From positions 1 through 42,492 of the forward strand of contig NZ_NCSQ01000033.1 of the NCBI RefSeq assembly GCF_002105465.1: a DNA stretch of 42,492 nucleotides, in the 5' to 3' direction. Below the pieces are notes generated by a model that was not told the origin of the DNA, did no database searches, and saw only the letters and a list, made by a program, of their open reading frames with translations. Numbering within the stretch: position 1 is the stretch's first letter; the number at the start of each line of letters is the position of its first letter. Shown here piece after piece: positions 25,167-34,831 of this stretch. The position numbers and the translations under genes were made by a program. Source of the DNA: Aquidulcibacter paucihalophilus. GTDB lineage: Bacteria; Pseudomonadota; Alphaproteobacteria; Caulobacterales; Aquidulcibacteraceae.

Positions 25167-26354
25167 ATGACCGTAACCCTCGATCTTTCCCATCGGCCCA
25201 GCGCGGCGGCCGGCCCTGTTTCGACACCCATGTCGACGCGGACTTCGCTTGTCGGACTGACTTTGGCCGAAATGCGCGAAGCGGTGATTGCCTTGGGCGT
25301 GGAGCCCAAAAAGGCTAAGATGCGGGCGCAGCAAATCTGGCGTTGGGTCTATTTCTTTGGCGCGCGCGATTTTGACGTGATGACCGACATCGGCAAAGAT
25401 TTGCGCGCCCTGCTGGAAGCCCATCACAGTCTTGATCGACCCGAAGTGATTGAGCGTCTGGTTTCTGCCGATGGCACCCGCAAATGGTTGATACGCTCTG
25501 CCCCCGGTGTGGAGTTTGAGACGGTTTTCATCCCAGACGTAGCGCGTTCTGGTGCCTTGTGTGTGTCGAGCCAAGTCGGCTGCACTTTGACCTGTACCTT
25601 TTGTCACACTGGTACGCAGAAACTGGTGCGTAATTTAACGGCAGCTGAAATCGTCGCCCAAGTCATGATCGCACGCGATGATTTGGACGAATGGCCTTCG
25701 ACAACAGATGGTCGCGCTTTGACCAATATTGTCTTCATGGGCATGGGTGAGCCGCTTTATAATCTTGATGAAGTGGCCAAGGCGATTGATCTCATCAGCG
25801 ATGGGGAAGGTATTTCAATTGGCCGTCGCCGCATCACGGTGTCGACTTCGGGTGTGGTGCCAAAGCTCGAAGAGTTGGGTACGAAGACAGGCGCGATGCT
25901 GGCGATCAGTCTTCATGCGACGAATGATGACTTGCGCGATGTTTTGGTTCCGCTCAACAAGAAATACCCCCTTGAAGAATTGATGGCGGGGATCCGGGCT
26001 TATCCAGGCTTGAACAATGCCAAGCGTGTGACGTTCGAATATGTGATGCTGAAAGGTGTCAATGATAGCCCGGCCGAAGCCCGGGCTCTGGTGAAATTAC
26101 TCTCTGGCATCCCGGCTAAGGTGAATTTAATCCCATTCAATCCGTGGCCGGGAACAGCCTATGAGTGCTCGGACTGGAAAACCATTCATGCCTTCGCCGA
26201 TATTGTGAACCGGGCGGGCTATTCCGCGCCCATTCGCACGCCGCGCGGGCGCGATATTTTGGCTGCCTGCGGACAATTGCGCAGCGAAAGCGTGAAAACC
26301 CGCGCTAGCGTGGCGTTGAAGGAACGGCTTGCGACTGCCGTCGAAGCGTCCTAG
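25167..26354 (+). CDS. rlmN: Dual-specificity RNA methyltransferase RlmN
   Basis: 395 aa radical-SAM enzyme. The 4Fe-4S motif is CTLTCTFC (Cys139, Cys143, Cys146) within [25 protein letters not shown]. The N-terminal RlmN domain ([42 protein letters not shown]), the [13 protein letters not shown] stretch, and a C-terminal [14 protein letters not shown] carrying the methyl-carrying cysteine are all present. It methylates C2 of A2503 in 23S rRNA and A37 of some tRNAs. Start at ATG 25167 or ATG 25155; neither has a clear Shine-Dalgarno, so it could be leaderless. Confidence 0.95.
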   Translation: MTVTLDLSHRPSAAAGPVSTPMSTRTSLVGLTLAEMREAVIALGVEPKKAKMRAQQIWRWVYFFGARDFDVMTDIGKDLRALLEAHHSLDRPEVIERLVSADGTRKWLIRSAPGVEFETVFIPDVARSGALCVSSQVGCTLTCTFCHTGTQKLVRNLTAAEIVAQVMIARDDLDEWPSTTDGRALTNIVFMGMGEPLYNLDEVAKAIDLISDGEGISIGRRRITVSTSGVVPKLEELGTKTGAMLAISLHATNDDLRDVLVPLNKKYPLEELMAGIRAYPGLNNAKRVTFEYVMLKGVNDSPAEARALVKLLSGIPAKVNLIPFNPWPGTAYECSDWKTIHAFADIVNRAGYSAPIRTPRGRDILAACGQLRSESVKTRASVALKERLATAVEAS

Positions 26355-26452
26355 CCGCCTAATATAACGCGACAAATTGCGGAAGCGGCTTCAATGCCAG
26401 TAAAGTGGCGCATTAAGCCGTTCTCAAGCAGTCTTTTCATGTTGCGCGGACA

Positions 26453-26471
26453 GGGTGAGAAGTTCTCACCC
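26453..26471. terminator. Palindromic hairpin between convergent rlmN and SDR genes
   Basis: GGGTGAGAA-G-TTCTCACCC, a perfect 9-bp stem whose right part includes the SDR stop codon. It could terminate both converging transcripts, but there is no T-tract on either side. Confidence 0.45.
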
Positions 26472-27251
26472 TTGACCGCGACCAATCGCTGTTAGACCCC
26501 CGTCAATAATGACTGCTTCGCCGACCATATAGTCGCCAGCGCGGGAGGCGAGGTAGATTGCCGTGCCTGCCATATCTTCGGTCGTGCCGACCCGCTTGGC
26601 AGGGATGGCTGCAGCCACCATGTCACCATGGTCACGTGCGATCGTATTGAGGTCTGAAGCAAAGGCCCCGGGTGCTAGGGCCGAAACCACGATATTGTGC
26701 TTGATCAGGTCTGCTGCAAGCCGCTTGGTTAGATGGGCGAAGGCGGCTTTACTGGCCTGATAGGCAAAGGTGTCGACGGAATTGACCGTGATGCCATCGA
26801 TCGACGTGATATTGATGACCTTGGCGGGTTGGCCAGGTTTCGCAGCGGCCTTCAAATGACCCAATAAGGCTTGGATCAAGAAGAAGGGGCTTTTGACGTT
26901 CAAGTCCATCACCTTGTCCCAGCCCTTTGCGGGATAGGAATCCAGTGGGGCCATCCAGATCGTGCCGGCATTATTGACCAGAATGTCGAGATGATCTTCC
27001 AGTTCCGCAATGGTGTCTGCCAGCGCCTTCACCCCTTCGAGGGTTGATAAATCGCCCGGAATAGCGGTGCAGCTCCGCCCACCTTTGGACATTTCTTCAG
27101 CGGCGGCTAAGCACTGGTCGGCTTTGCGCGCCGTGATATAGACTTTAGCGCCTTGGGCCAAAAAGCCCTCTGCGATCATGCGGCCAATGCCTTTCGATCC
27201 GCCCGTGACCAAGGCGACGCGCTCTTCCAGTGAAAACAATTTCTCAAACAT
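26466..27251 (-). CDS. SDR-family oxidoreductase, RhlG-like
   Basis: 261 aa classical short-chain dehydrogenase. NADP-binding VTGGSKGIG, NNAG (as LVNNAGTIW), catalytic Ser in NITSIDG and the YxxxK pair in YQASKAAF are all present, with a terminal AVIIDGGLTAIG. The overall sequence (FSLEERVALVTGGSKGIGRMIAEGFL, LDSYPAKGWDKVMDLNVKSPFF) is close to Pseudomonas RhlG, a beta-ketoacyl reductase. The substrate is uncertain. Start from GGGAG 8 nt upstream. It lies 49 bp after the gamma-glutamyltransferase gene on the same strand, possibly co-transcribed. Confidence 0.9.
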   Translation of the reverse strand: MFEKLFSLEERVALVTGGSKGIGRMIAEGFLAQGAKVYITARKADQCLAAAEEMSKGGRSCTAIPGDLSTLEGVKALADTIAELEDHLDILVNNAGTIWMAPLDSYPAKGWDKVMDLNVKSPFFLIQALLGHLKAAAKPGQPAKVINITSIDGITVNSVDTFAYQASKAAFAHLTKRLAADLIKHNIVVSALAPGAFASDLNTIARDHGDMVAAAIPAKRVGTTEDMAGTAIYLASRAGDYMVGEAVIIDGGLTAIGRGQG

Positions 27252-27300
27252 GGCCGTTCTCCCGAGTTAATTTTTAGGTTTGGTATGTTCGCGTCGAAGC

Positions 27301-29052
27301 TTAAGGCTTGCGGGCCACCCCTTCACGGCGGGGATCAGCACCACCAACAAGGCCTTGTGGCGTCAGGCGAACCACATGCAGGCCAGAACCCTCGGCCCCG
27401 CCGCCATCGCGGAACGTTTGGCCCAAGGCTTCTAGGCCCTTAATCAATTCAGGGCTTGCCCGCGTGCGATCGAGTGCCACGGGGCTAGAGCGTGCGACAA
27501 TATTGGGCAGCGCGACTGCATCTTGGGGCGACATGTTCCAATCTAACATGCCCACCATGGCTTTGGCCACATAAGCAATGATGGCATTGCCGCCAGGTGA
27601 GCCTACTGCCAGTTCAAAATGGCCGTCCTTATCGAAGACGATGGTGGGGGCCATGCTCGAGCGGGGCTTCTTGCCGCCTGCGGGCGCATTGGCAATTGGC
27701 TCGCCATTCGCATCGACATTGCGGAAGGAGAAGTCAGTCAATTGGTTATTCAGGAAGAAACCGCGAACCATGCGTTGCGAACCAAACAGGCTTTCAACCG
27801 TTGTGGTCATCGACACAACATTGCCACGCTGATCGACGATCACGAAATGGGTTGTGCCAAATACGTTACCGGTTGCATCCCGACCGCGCTTGACCGCGCC
27901 GGGGGGCTCGCCAGGTTCAACCGACTTCATGGTTGCGGAGTCGGAGATGAGGGCGGCGCGGCTCTTCAGATAGGTTGCATCGAGCAGGCCTGCGATAGGC
28001 ACAGCCACATAGCGGTCATCTGCAACATAGGTGTCGCGATCAACATAGGCCAAGCGCTGGGCTTCAATGAAGCGATGCCAGCCAAGGGGATCATTTGGGC
28101 CGGTCGCGCCCATGTCGAAGTTTTCTAAGATACCCAGGGTGGCCATCACACCAATGCCGCCAGAAGAGGGTGGCCCCATCCCGCACACTTTGCGCGCTCG
28201 ATAAGCGCGGCATATCGGCTCAAGCTTGTTGGGCTTATAGGCTTTTAAATCTTCCAGCGACAAGGTGCCGGGCATCGGTGCTTGTCCAGACCGCGCAACG
28301 ATGTCGGCTGCAATCGGGCCCTCATAAAAGGCCTTTGGCCCTTGATTGGCAATTTGGGTTAGCGTGTCGGCATAGGCCGCATTTTTCAAAAGCGTGCCGG
28401 CGGGCAGGGGTGTACCTGTGCTATCCATCAGATAGGACATCACATCAGGACCGGGTTCGGTGATGCGCTTGAGTTGGGTGGCAACACCGTTCAAGCGCGG
28501 TGAAATCATAAATCCGTCGCTTGCCAGTTTAATCGCGGGTTGAAAGCTGCGGCTCCATGGCAGTTTGCCATGCTCTTCCCATGCCATATGTAGCATCGCG
28601 ACTGCCCCTGGCACACCTTGCGAGCGACCAGACTTAACCGCAGTCCAAAAGGGTAAGGGGTTGCCCGCATCGTCTAGAAACAAGCGGTCAGTAGCTGCGG
28701 CTGGGGCCACTTCGCGACCATCATAGGCCACCACATCGCCCGTCTCAGCGTCATAATGCAGCATGAAAGAGCCGCCACCTATGCCGCTGGATTGAGGTTC
28801 AACCAAACCCAAGGCCGTTTGCACGGCAATTGCCGCATCAACCGCCGACCCACCCGCGCGCAGGATTTCAAGACCGGCTTCCACCGCCAGGGGGTTGGCT
28901 GCTGCGATCATGCCGCCATGCGTCCACACGCCTCCAGGCTTAGCCTCGGGCATCGTGGCTGCGGGCTTGAGAGCTATTGGGGGCGTGGCAGTTGGACTTG
29001 CCGCACAGGCAGCGAGGCAGAGCGCCAAACCGGAAACTAGAATTTGGCGCAT
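27301..29052 (-). CDS. ggt: Gamma-glutamyltransferase (lipoprotein)
   Basis: 583 aa. The N-terminus MRQILVSGLALCLAAC carries a lipobox (Cys16), so the enzyme is probably membrane-anchored in the periplasm. The GGT fold is complete: GGMIAAANPLAVEAGLEILRAGGSAVDAAIAVQTALGLVEPQSSGIGGGSFML in the large subunit, the autocleavage/nucleophile Thr400 in GTTHFVIVDQRGN, and GSPGGNAIIAYVA near the end. It hydrolyses or transfers gamma-glutamyl groups, mainly from glutathione. Start from GGAGGGG 5 nt upstream. Confidence 0.95.
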   Translation of the reverse strand: MRQILVSGLALCLAACAASPTATPPIALKPAATMPEAKPGGVWTHGGMIAAANPLAVEAGLEILRAGGSAVDAAIAVQTALGLVEPQSSGIGGGSFMLHYDAETGDVVAYDGREVAPAAATDRLFLDDAGNPLPFWTAVKSGRSQGVPGAVAMLHMAWEEHGKLPWSRSFQPAIKLASDGFMISPRLNGVATQLKRITEPGPDVMSYLMDSTGTPLPAGTLLKNAAYADTLTQIANQGPKAFYEGPIAADIVARSGQAPMPGTLSLEDLKAYKPNKLEPICRAYRARKVCGMGPPSSGGIGVMATLGILENFDMGATGPNDPLGWHRFIEAQRLAYVDRDTYVADDRYVAVPIAGLLDATYLKSRAALISDSATMKSVEPGEPPGAVKRGRDATGNVFGTTHFVIVDQRGNVVSMTTTVESLFGSQRMVRGFFLNNQLTDFSFRNVDANGEPIANAPAGGKKPRSSMAPTIVFDKDGHFELAVGSPGGNAIIAYVAKAMVGMLDWNMSPQDAVALPNIVARSSPVALDRTRASPELIKGLEALGQTFRDGGGAEGSGLHVVRLTPQGLVGGADPRREGVARKP

Positions 29053-29086
29053 ATTATCCCCTCCACCCTACTAGCAAGCCTGCAGC

Positions 29087-29659
29087 TTAGTCCTTTGCGC
29101 GCTCAACGTAAGAGCCATCCTCAGTGAGAACGACAATGCGTGTGCCGGTTGCAATATAAGGAGGCACCATGGTGCGTACGCCGTTTGAAAGCATAGCAGG
29201 CTTGTAGGACGAAGAAGCGGTTTGACCCTTCATGGTGGGCTCGGTATCGACGATTTCCAAAGTCACGCGGGTTGGCAAAACAGCCGCCAGTGGGGTTTCG
29301 TTGAAGATTGTCAGATAAACTTCCATGTTTTCTTGCAGATAGGCCGCGTCGTCGCCCAAGACCGCATGAGGAACCAAAACCTGCTCATAATTGTCTGGGT
29401 TCATAAAGACGTGGGCGGTGCCATCGTCATAGAGATAGTTAAACTTGCTTTCTTCCACGAAGGCCTTTTCCACTTGGTCTGTGGTCTTAAAGCGCTCGGT
29501 CATTTTGATGCCGTCGGTGATGCGACGCATTTCGACCTGGGTCACCGGCGTGCCTTTGCCGGGATGGATGTTCTGGGTTGTCAAAATGACATAGAGTTTG
29601 CCGTCTGTATGTTCGACAACATTGCCTTTGCGAAGGCTGGAGGCGATGACCTTGACCAT
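29087..29659 (-). CDS. efp: Translation elongation factor P
   Basis: 190 aa. KOW-like domain I (1-65) carries the loop HPGKGTP, with Lys35 at the tip position that is modified in many bacteria. OB domains II and III follow ([67 protein letters not shown]). It relieves ribosome stalling at polyproline. The frame runs 16 codons further up, but ATG 29659 ([13 protein letters not shown]) matches the family start. epmA, which encodes the enzyme that modifies this lysine, is divergent from it 110 bp away. Confidence 0.95.
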   Translation of the reverse strand: MVKVIASSLRKGNVVEHTDGKLYVILTTQNIHPGKGTPVTQVEMRRITDGIKMTERFKTTDQVEKAFVEESKFNYLYDDGTAHVFMNPDNYEQVLVPHAVLGDDAAYLQENMEVYLTIFNETPLAAVLPTRVTLEIVDTEPTMKGQTASSSYKPAMLSNGVRTMVPPYIATGTRIVVLTEDGSYVERAKD

Positions 29660-29769
29660 AATCTGTCTTTCAGTGCTGAGCTTTGATCCGACTTCGGCCC
29701 AAAGCATGGAAATCTTGTGATGTGGGCGCCTTCTAACCTTTCTCGCTCAATCCGCCAAATGGGTGACGC

Positions 29770-30822
29770 ATGAGTCGATCAGATGTGCCGCAGAGCCCTT
29801 GGTGGGAGGCCAATCGCCATGCCGATCGCAGGCCCTTTCTACTGGCGCGCAACCGGATCAAAAAGGCGATGCGTGCCTGGTTCGAGGCTGAAGGCTTTTG
29901 TGAAATCGAGGCCGGACAATTGCAGGTTTCCCCCGGCAATGAGACCCATTTGCATGGTCTTGCAACAACAAGGCTTGCCCCAGACGGGGCGGCAACACCG
30001 CTCTATCTACACACAAGCCCCGAACTTGCCTGCAAGAAACTTTTGGCGGCGGGCGAGGAAAAAATCTTCGATTTTGCCCGAGTGTTTCGTAATCGCGAGG
30101 CGGGCCCCTTGCATGCCACCGAGTTCACCATGCTGGAATGGTATCGGGCTGGTGCTGACTGGCAGGTCGTGATTGAAGATTGCCTTGCCCTATTGCGGGT
30201 GGCGGCCATGGCTGTGCCAACCAGCCACTTCACGTGGCGCGGCCATCACGTGCCGCTTGCCGCCGAACCCATAAGTCTCAGCTTAGCAGAAGCCTTTGAT
30301 CGCTACGCCCAAATCGACCTTCTGGCCAGTATCGACGTACATGGCCAAGAAGACGTAAGCCATTTGCGCACCCAAGCCATCCAAACCGGGGTCTCGACGG
30401 ATGAGTCAGACACATGGTCTGATCTCTTTTCCAAAATCCTAGTGCAGAAGATCGAGCCCAATCTGGGTTTTGACGCCCCATGCGTCTTGCATTCCTATCC
30501 TATCAGTGAGGCCGCTTTGGCCCGTAAGAACCCGTCTGATCCGCGGGTGGCGGAACGTTTTGAACTCTATGTCTGTGGCGTAGAGCTTGCCAATGGCTTT
30601 GGCGAACTGACCGATGCGGTTGAGCAACGTGCCCGCTTTGAAGCTGATATGGAAGCGAAGCAAGCCATTTATGGCGAGCGCTATCCATTAGACGAGGATT
30701 TTCTGGCCGCCCTTACAAAAATGCCCAAGGCCAGCGGGGTGGCCTTGGGCTTTGATCGTTTGGCGGTCTTGGCAAGTGGCGCCCGCCGCCTCGATGACGT
30801 CCTTTGGACGGGGGTCGTTTAG
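29770..30822 (+). CDS. epmA: EF-P--(R)-beta-lysine ligase EpmA (GenX/PoxA)
   Basis: 350 aa, a class II lysyl-tRNA-synthetase-like core without a tRNA-binding domain. Motif stretches VSPGNETHLHG, LHTSPELACKKLLAAGEEKIFDFARVFRNREAGPLHATEFTMLEWYRAG and the closing KASGVALGFDRLAVLASG are those of EpmA. It attaches (R)-beta-lysine, or lysine, to the tip lysine of EF-P. Placement divergent from efp supports the role; the lysine 2,3-aminomutase gene epmB is not in the window. The 3' end overlaps the M16 gene by 4 bp. Confidence 0.93.
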   Translation: MSRSDVPQSPWWEANRHADRRPFLLARNRIKKAMRAWFEAEGFCEIEAGQLQVSPGNETHLHGLATTRLAPDGAATPLYLHTSPELACKKLLAAGEEKIFDFARVFRNREAGPLHATEFTMLEWYRAGADWQVVIEDCLALLRVAAMAVPTSHFTWRGHHVPLAAEPISLSLAEAFDRYAQIDLLASIDVHGQEDVSHLRTQAIQTGVSTDESDTWSDLFSKILVQKIEPNLGFDAPCVLHSYPISEAALARKNPSDPRVAERFELYVCGVELANGFGELTDAVEQRARFEADMEAKQAIYGERYPLDEDFLAALTKMPKASGVALGFDRLAVLASGARRLDDVLWTGVV

Positions 30823-33662
30823 GGCTTTTGGGCCTCTTTTGTAGCAGGCGTCGGCAATACCTTGATCAAGCGGGCTTTGGATGGGTCCAAATAGCGCTTA
30901 GCCAAAGCTTTCACGTCTTCCAATGTCGTTGAAGCATAGTGATCCTTCGCCTCACGAATACGCACAAGGCGCTGGCGGTCAAAGCTGGCTTGATCTAGAG
31001 CGCCCAGCCACCATGGATTATTGGCCGTTGTTTCATCGAAATCGGCGATCAAGGGCCGGCGTGCTCGTTGGAACAGGTCATCCTCGATCTTTCCGGCGGC
31101 CAAATCTGCAGCAATCGCTTCCATAGCGGCAATGACCTTATCGCTATCCTCCGGCTTGACTTCCGCGAGGGCGCCAATTCGGCCATAGCCCGGGTAGACA
31201 CGAGACGGTGCCCAATCGACACCGGGCGAATACGTCTCGCCCAATTCTTCCCGTATCACCTCGGTCAGTCGGTTTTGAAGGATAGCCGTCAGAATGCGAA
31301 CACCGCGTGCCTCGCGTCCGTCGCCATAATCGCGCATGGGCCAATAGACCATGGCGAGAGACTGGTCTGGCCGACCCTTGTGGTTCAGGATGGTCGTGCC
31401 TCGACCTGCGGGGAATTCAACTTTGCGCGCCTCTGCCAAGGCAGGTGGCGTGGCCAAGCGCGCCGGCAAAGCCCCGAACGTGGCCGCCACGGCGTCACGG
31501 GCTGCCTCCACCGTGGTGTCGCCGACGATCAAGATTTCAATCGCGGAATTTTTTCGCGCCGCATCCACAACGGACTTGGCCTTTTCCAAGGTCAATTGGT
31601 CAAATTGTTCTGCGGTTGGGAAGGCAAAGCGCGGGTTGTTGGCAAGCAGGACATATTCGCCTTGCGTGCCCCAGACGCTGCCCGGCGTCGTATCAATCTG
31701 GCGATAAATCGCGTCTTTTGAGGCCTTTAGGCGTGCAATACCATTGGGTCGCCATGCAGGGTCCGTCAAGAAAGCGGCAAATACCTGCATTTGCAGTCCC
31801 AAATCCGCATCGGTGGTTGAGCTGGCGAAACTGAAGCTTTCTTCGCCAATGAAGAAGCCCTGTCCAACGCTTCGCCCGGCCAATGCCCGCTCCAGCGCAT
31901 CCGCATCTAACTTGCCAAGTCCGCCTGCGATAAAGGCTGCATCAATGGCGAAGGCCAGGCCCGGCTGGTCTGCGGGAAGTGCCAATTGTCCTTCGCCAAA
32001 ATTGACTTGGACGCGGACGCGGCCTTCCTCAAACTTGGTTGGCTTGACAATGAGGCGCACCTGATTGGCAAAGCGCATTTGGGTGACGCCTAGGTCTGCC
32101 AAGAGGACTGCCTCGGTCACGGTCCCTTTCGGACCGAAGTTCACATAGTCCCATAGCGCTTTAGCTTCCGCTTTAGGCGCGCTGACGGGTTTGGCGCGCA
32201 GGGCTTGGTAGGTGGTTTGAACAGCGGCTTCACCGCCCTCTATGGCCTCGCCTGTTGAAACAAATAGCTCTGGCACATCTGTACCCCAGGCCTTTTTTAA
32301 CTCCGCCAAAGCCGCTTGCGGGTTCAAAGTGCTGGCTACCTTTTCAAACCAAGCCAAATCATCCGCTGGCGTGGTAAGAACTGCGTCCTCACCAAAGCTC
32401 GAGAGGATTTCATCGACCAGATCAGCGGATCTGGCCGCCCCGGCTTGAGCAGCGGCCCGGCGATATCCCTCGCGCGTGTCGGCTAAAGCGACCGAAAACT
32501 CATCCGCCGTGAAGCCAAAGCTTAAGGCGCGGCGCAACTCGCCATCCGCAATATCGAGCGCTTCACGCCATTTGGCAGGTGTGGTTGCCGTGGCTTCGAT
32601 TGACGCGATACGTGCCGCATCAAACCATGCGCCTGAGCTGATGGACGCACTTGTGATGGGTGAGCCCTCGCGCCGCGCAATCCGCTCTAGCCGTGTATTC
32701 ACCATGCGATGCGCAAGGGCCAAGAGCAGGTCCTCGCGCCGATTGGCGCTGGTGTCTGGTTTGGCGACATAGGGCTTTACATTGAACAGGCTGACGGCGG
32801 TTGCGAGCTGGGGCTCCAAAAATATCTTCACCGAACCTGGTTCGCGCTTTGGGGTGCCCAAGTTAGGGTCCTTGCCTGCGTCTTTGGGTTGTTCCCAATT
32901 GGCGAATTGCGCCTTGATCAGGGCTTCAGCGGCCTTTGGGTCGACATCACCTACTACAACCAGAAACGCACGCTGAGGGGTGTAAAACCGCTTATAGAGA
33001 TCGACAAAGCGCTCTCTTGGGGCTTCGCGCACCACTTTCATGTCGCCAATGGGAAAGCGGCTTGGGATACGGGTACCATCTAGGGCTTGCGCGGCAAAGG
33101 CGCGGAATTGGCGGAAGCCTGGGTTTTCACGCGCCCTCTCTTCAGATTGGATAATCCCTCTCTCGCGATCAATCGCTTCTGGATTGAGGGTCAGCCGTCC
33201 GGCTGTTTCGCGCATCATGGACAGACCCAGTTCCAGCCTTTCCGCCTTGGGCATGTCTAATTGATAAACCGTCTCGTCCCAGCTGGTATAGGCATTGGTA
33301 TCTGGGCCAAAGGCCAAGCCTTCCCGGGCGAGAATTTTGTCAAACTCACTCTCAGGCACATTTTCAGAGCCATTAAACGCCATGTGCTCTAGAAAGTGGG
33401 CGAGGCCGGACTGATTGTCCTCTTCATTGAGCGAGCCTGCCGCAATGCGCAGACGAATGGCGACTTCGCCCTTTGGGGTTGGCCACTTCTTGATCGCATA
33501 GCGCATCCCGTTGGGCAGGATTCCATAGGTCACAGCTGGGTCGGGTTTAAAGTCCTTGTAGCGGTCTTGCGGAAAGCCAGGCAGGGGCGCGATCTGGGCC
33601 AAGGCTGGCTGCGCCGATAAAGCAATGAGGGAAACCAAGAGGGCTTTTGTCAATCGACGCAT
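30819..33662 (-). CDS. M16-family zinc metallopeptidase (pitrilysin-like)
   Basis: 947 aa. A Sec signal peptide (MRRLTKALLVSLIALSAQPALAQ) marks it as periplasmic. The inverted zinc motif HFLEH (His89, Glu92, His93) lies in GLAHFLEHMAFNGSENVPE, with the distal glutamate in ERGIIQSEERARE. A second M16 repeat lacking the zinc motif follows, as usual for full-length pitrilysin-type enzymes. It probably degrades peptides in the periplasm. Start at ATG 33662, with GGAG 6 nt upstream, rather than the ATG four codons earlier. Confidence 0.93.
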   Translation of the reverse strand: MRRLTKALLVSLIALSAQPALAQIAPLPGFPQDRYKDFKPDPAVTYGILPNGMRYAIKKWPTPKGEVAIRLRIAAGSLNEEDNQSGLAHFLEHMAFNGSENVPESEFDKILAREGLAFGPDTNAYTSWDETVYQLDMPKAERLELGLSMMRETAGRLTLNPEAIDRERGIIQSEERARENPGFRQFRAFAAQALDGTRIPSRFPIGDMKVVREAPRERFVDLYKRFYTPQRAFLVVVGDVDPKAAEALIKAQFANWEQPKDAGKDPNLGTPKREPGSVKIFLEPQLATAVSLFNVKPYVAKPDTSANRREDLLLALAHRMVNTRLERIARREGSPITSASISSGAWFDAARIASIEATATTPAKWREALDIADGELRRALSFGFTADEFSVALADTREGYRRAAAQAGAARSADLVDEILSSFGEDAVLTTPADDLAWFEKVASTLNPQAALAELKKAWGTDVPELFVSTGEAIEGGEAAVQTTYQALRAKPVSAPKAEAKALWDYVNFGPKGTVTEAVLLADLGVTQMRFANQVRLIVKPTKFEEGRVRVQVNFGEGQLALPADQPGLAFAIDAAFIAGGLGKLDADALERALAGRSVGQGFFIGEESFSFASSTTDADLGLQMQVFAAFLTDPAWRPNGIARLKASKDAIYRQIDTTPGSVWGTQGEYVLLANNPRFAFPTAEQFDQLTLEKAKSVVDAARKNSAIEILIVGDTTVEAARDAVAATFGALPARLATPPALAEARKVEFPAGRGTTILNHKGRPDQSLAMVYWPMRDYGDGREARGVRILTAILQNRLTEVIREELGETYSPGVDWAPSRVYPGYGRIGALAEVKPEDSDKVIAAMEAIAADLAAGKIEDDLFQRARRPLIADFDETTANNPWWLGALDQASFDRQRLVRIREAKDHYASTTLEDVKALAKRYLDPSKARLIKVLPTPATKEAQKP

Positions 33663-33781
33663 AAAATACTCCATTCAAAAGGACGCCAGAGCTAATCCTT
33701 TGGCGCATTGGAAACTGGCTTGTAGTCAAGAGATCACACGCGTTGCGGTCAAGTAACTTTTCAGCAAGGTTTCGCCCGCGG

Positions 33782-34669
33782 TTAGGTTCCAAACGGAACT
33801 TGTGCGGCAAAGGCTTCCGCAAGCGTATTGCGACCGGCCACGAAAACCTCGGGCTCATGGGCTTTGATATGGGCCATAATGCGATCCAGGGCACCAATGC
33901 GCCCCGGGCGTCCTACGATCCGCAAGTGCAGGCCGATATTGAGGACCCGCGCGTGCCCGCGACGGGCTTCGGCTAGCAGGGCGTCGAAACTCTGAATGGC
34001 ATATTCTGCCCAATCCCAAGGCTGCATGGCCGGGGCGACCCACATTTTCATGTCATTGGTGTCGATTGCATAGGGGGTGATCAGCATGGGCTTCATCCCC
34101 TGCGGGGTCTCAACACTGTCCCAAAAGGGCATATCGCCGGAATAATCATCCATATGATAGGTAAAGCCCTCTTCGGCCAAAATCCGCCGCGTCTGGTCGG
34201 TCACAAGATAACGTGAGAGCCAACCCATGGGCCGTTGCCCCGTCGTCTTCTCAAGGGAATCGCGGGCCTTTGTGATAAAGGCGCGTTCTTTTTCTTCATC
34301 CATCCAGAATTGGTGGCTCCAGCGATAGCCATGGGCCGCAACTTCCCAGTTTCGCGCGACAATATCGGCTGCGACTTCCGGTGCGCGTTCCAGCGCCAAA
34401 GCGGCCGCTGTGATCGTGGGTGCAAATTGATAGGAGTCAAACAGGTCTCGAATCCTCGGCCAGCCTGCTTTGATGCCATAGTGATAATTGCTTTCATTCC
34501 CATAAACACGCATGGGACGGTTAGGGACCGCCCCTAATTCGTCCACGGGTTCAGGCCCTTTATCGCCATCGCGAATGTTTTGTTCGGCCCCTTCTTCCAC
34601 ATTGATTACGAGAGACACGGCAAGCTTGGTGCCATTGGGCCAACAAAAATGGGACGGGATGACAGTCAT
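33782..34669 (-). CDS. PuuE-like polysaccharide deacetylase family protein
   Basis: 295 aa NodB-homology domain. The order VSLVINVEEGAE, YGNESNYHYGIKAGWPRIRDLFDSYQFAPTITAAALALERAPEVAADIVARNWEVAAHGYRWSHQFWMD, then PMGWLSRYLVTDQTRRILAEEGFTYHMDDYSGDMPFW is typical of the PuuE (metal-independent allantoinase) subgroup. That group often has substitutions at NodB metal ligands; Glu replaces the first Asp here (NVEE). No purine-degradation genes are nearby, so the substrate is open. No strong Shine-Dalgarno at the ATG. Confidence 0.82.
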   Translation of the reverse strand: MTVIPSHFCWPNGTKLAVSLVINVEEGAEQNIRDGDKGPEPVDELGAVPNRPMRVYGNESNYHYGIKAGWPRIRDLFDSYQFAPTITAAALALERAPEVAADIVARNWEVAAHGYRWSHQFWMDEEKERAFITKARDSLEKTTGQRPMGWLSRYLVTDQTRRILAEEGFTYHMDDYSGDMPFWDSVETPQGMKPMLITPYAIDTNDMKMWVAPAMQPWDWAEYAIQSFDALLAEARRGHARVLNIGLHLRIVGRPGRIGALDRIMAHIKAHEPEVFVAGRNTLAEAFAAQVPFGT

Positions 34670-34786
34670 GAGCGCGGCCCTATGCTTTAGAATTGCAGGA
34701 CGCAGACCTGCCGCCCGCCTGCGGCCTTGTCAAGCAGACCCCGCCGCCGCATGATGGACGTCTCTTCAAGGGCTTAAGCTCAAGGG

Positions 34787-34831
34787 ATGGCTACTCCATC
34801 CGTTTATTCTATTTGTGGAATCCTATTTTGA
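34787..34831 (+). CDS. Possible 14-codon leader peptide before acyltransferase
   Basis: ATG 34787, preceded by AAGGG, opens a 14-codon frame (MATPSVYSICGILF) whose TGA stop overlaps a TTG at 34828 that is in frame with the acyltransferase (TTGA). This could couple translation. It may be chance. Confidence 0.25.
   Translation: MATPSVYSICGILF

Noticed and set aside
31068..31834. Long plus-strand frames (217 and 175 codons) opposite the M16 peptidase gene
   Set aside because: Antisense shadows of a full-length, motif-complete peptidase.
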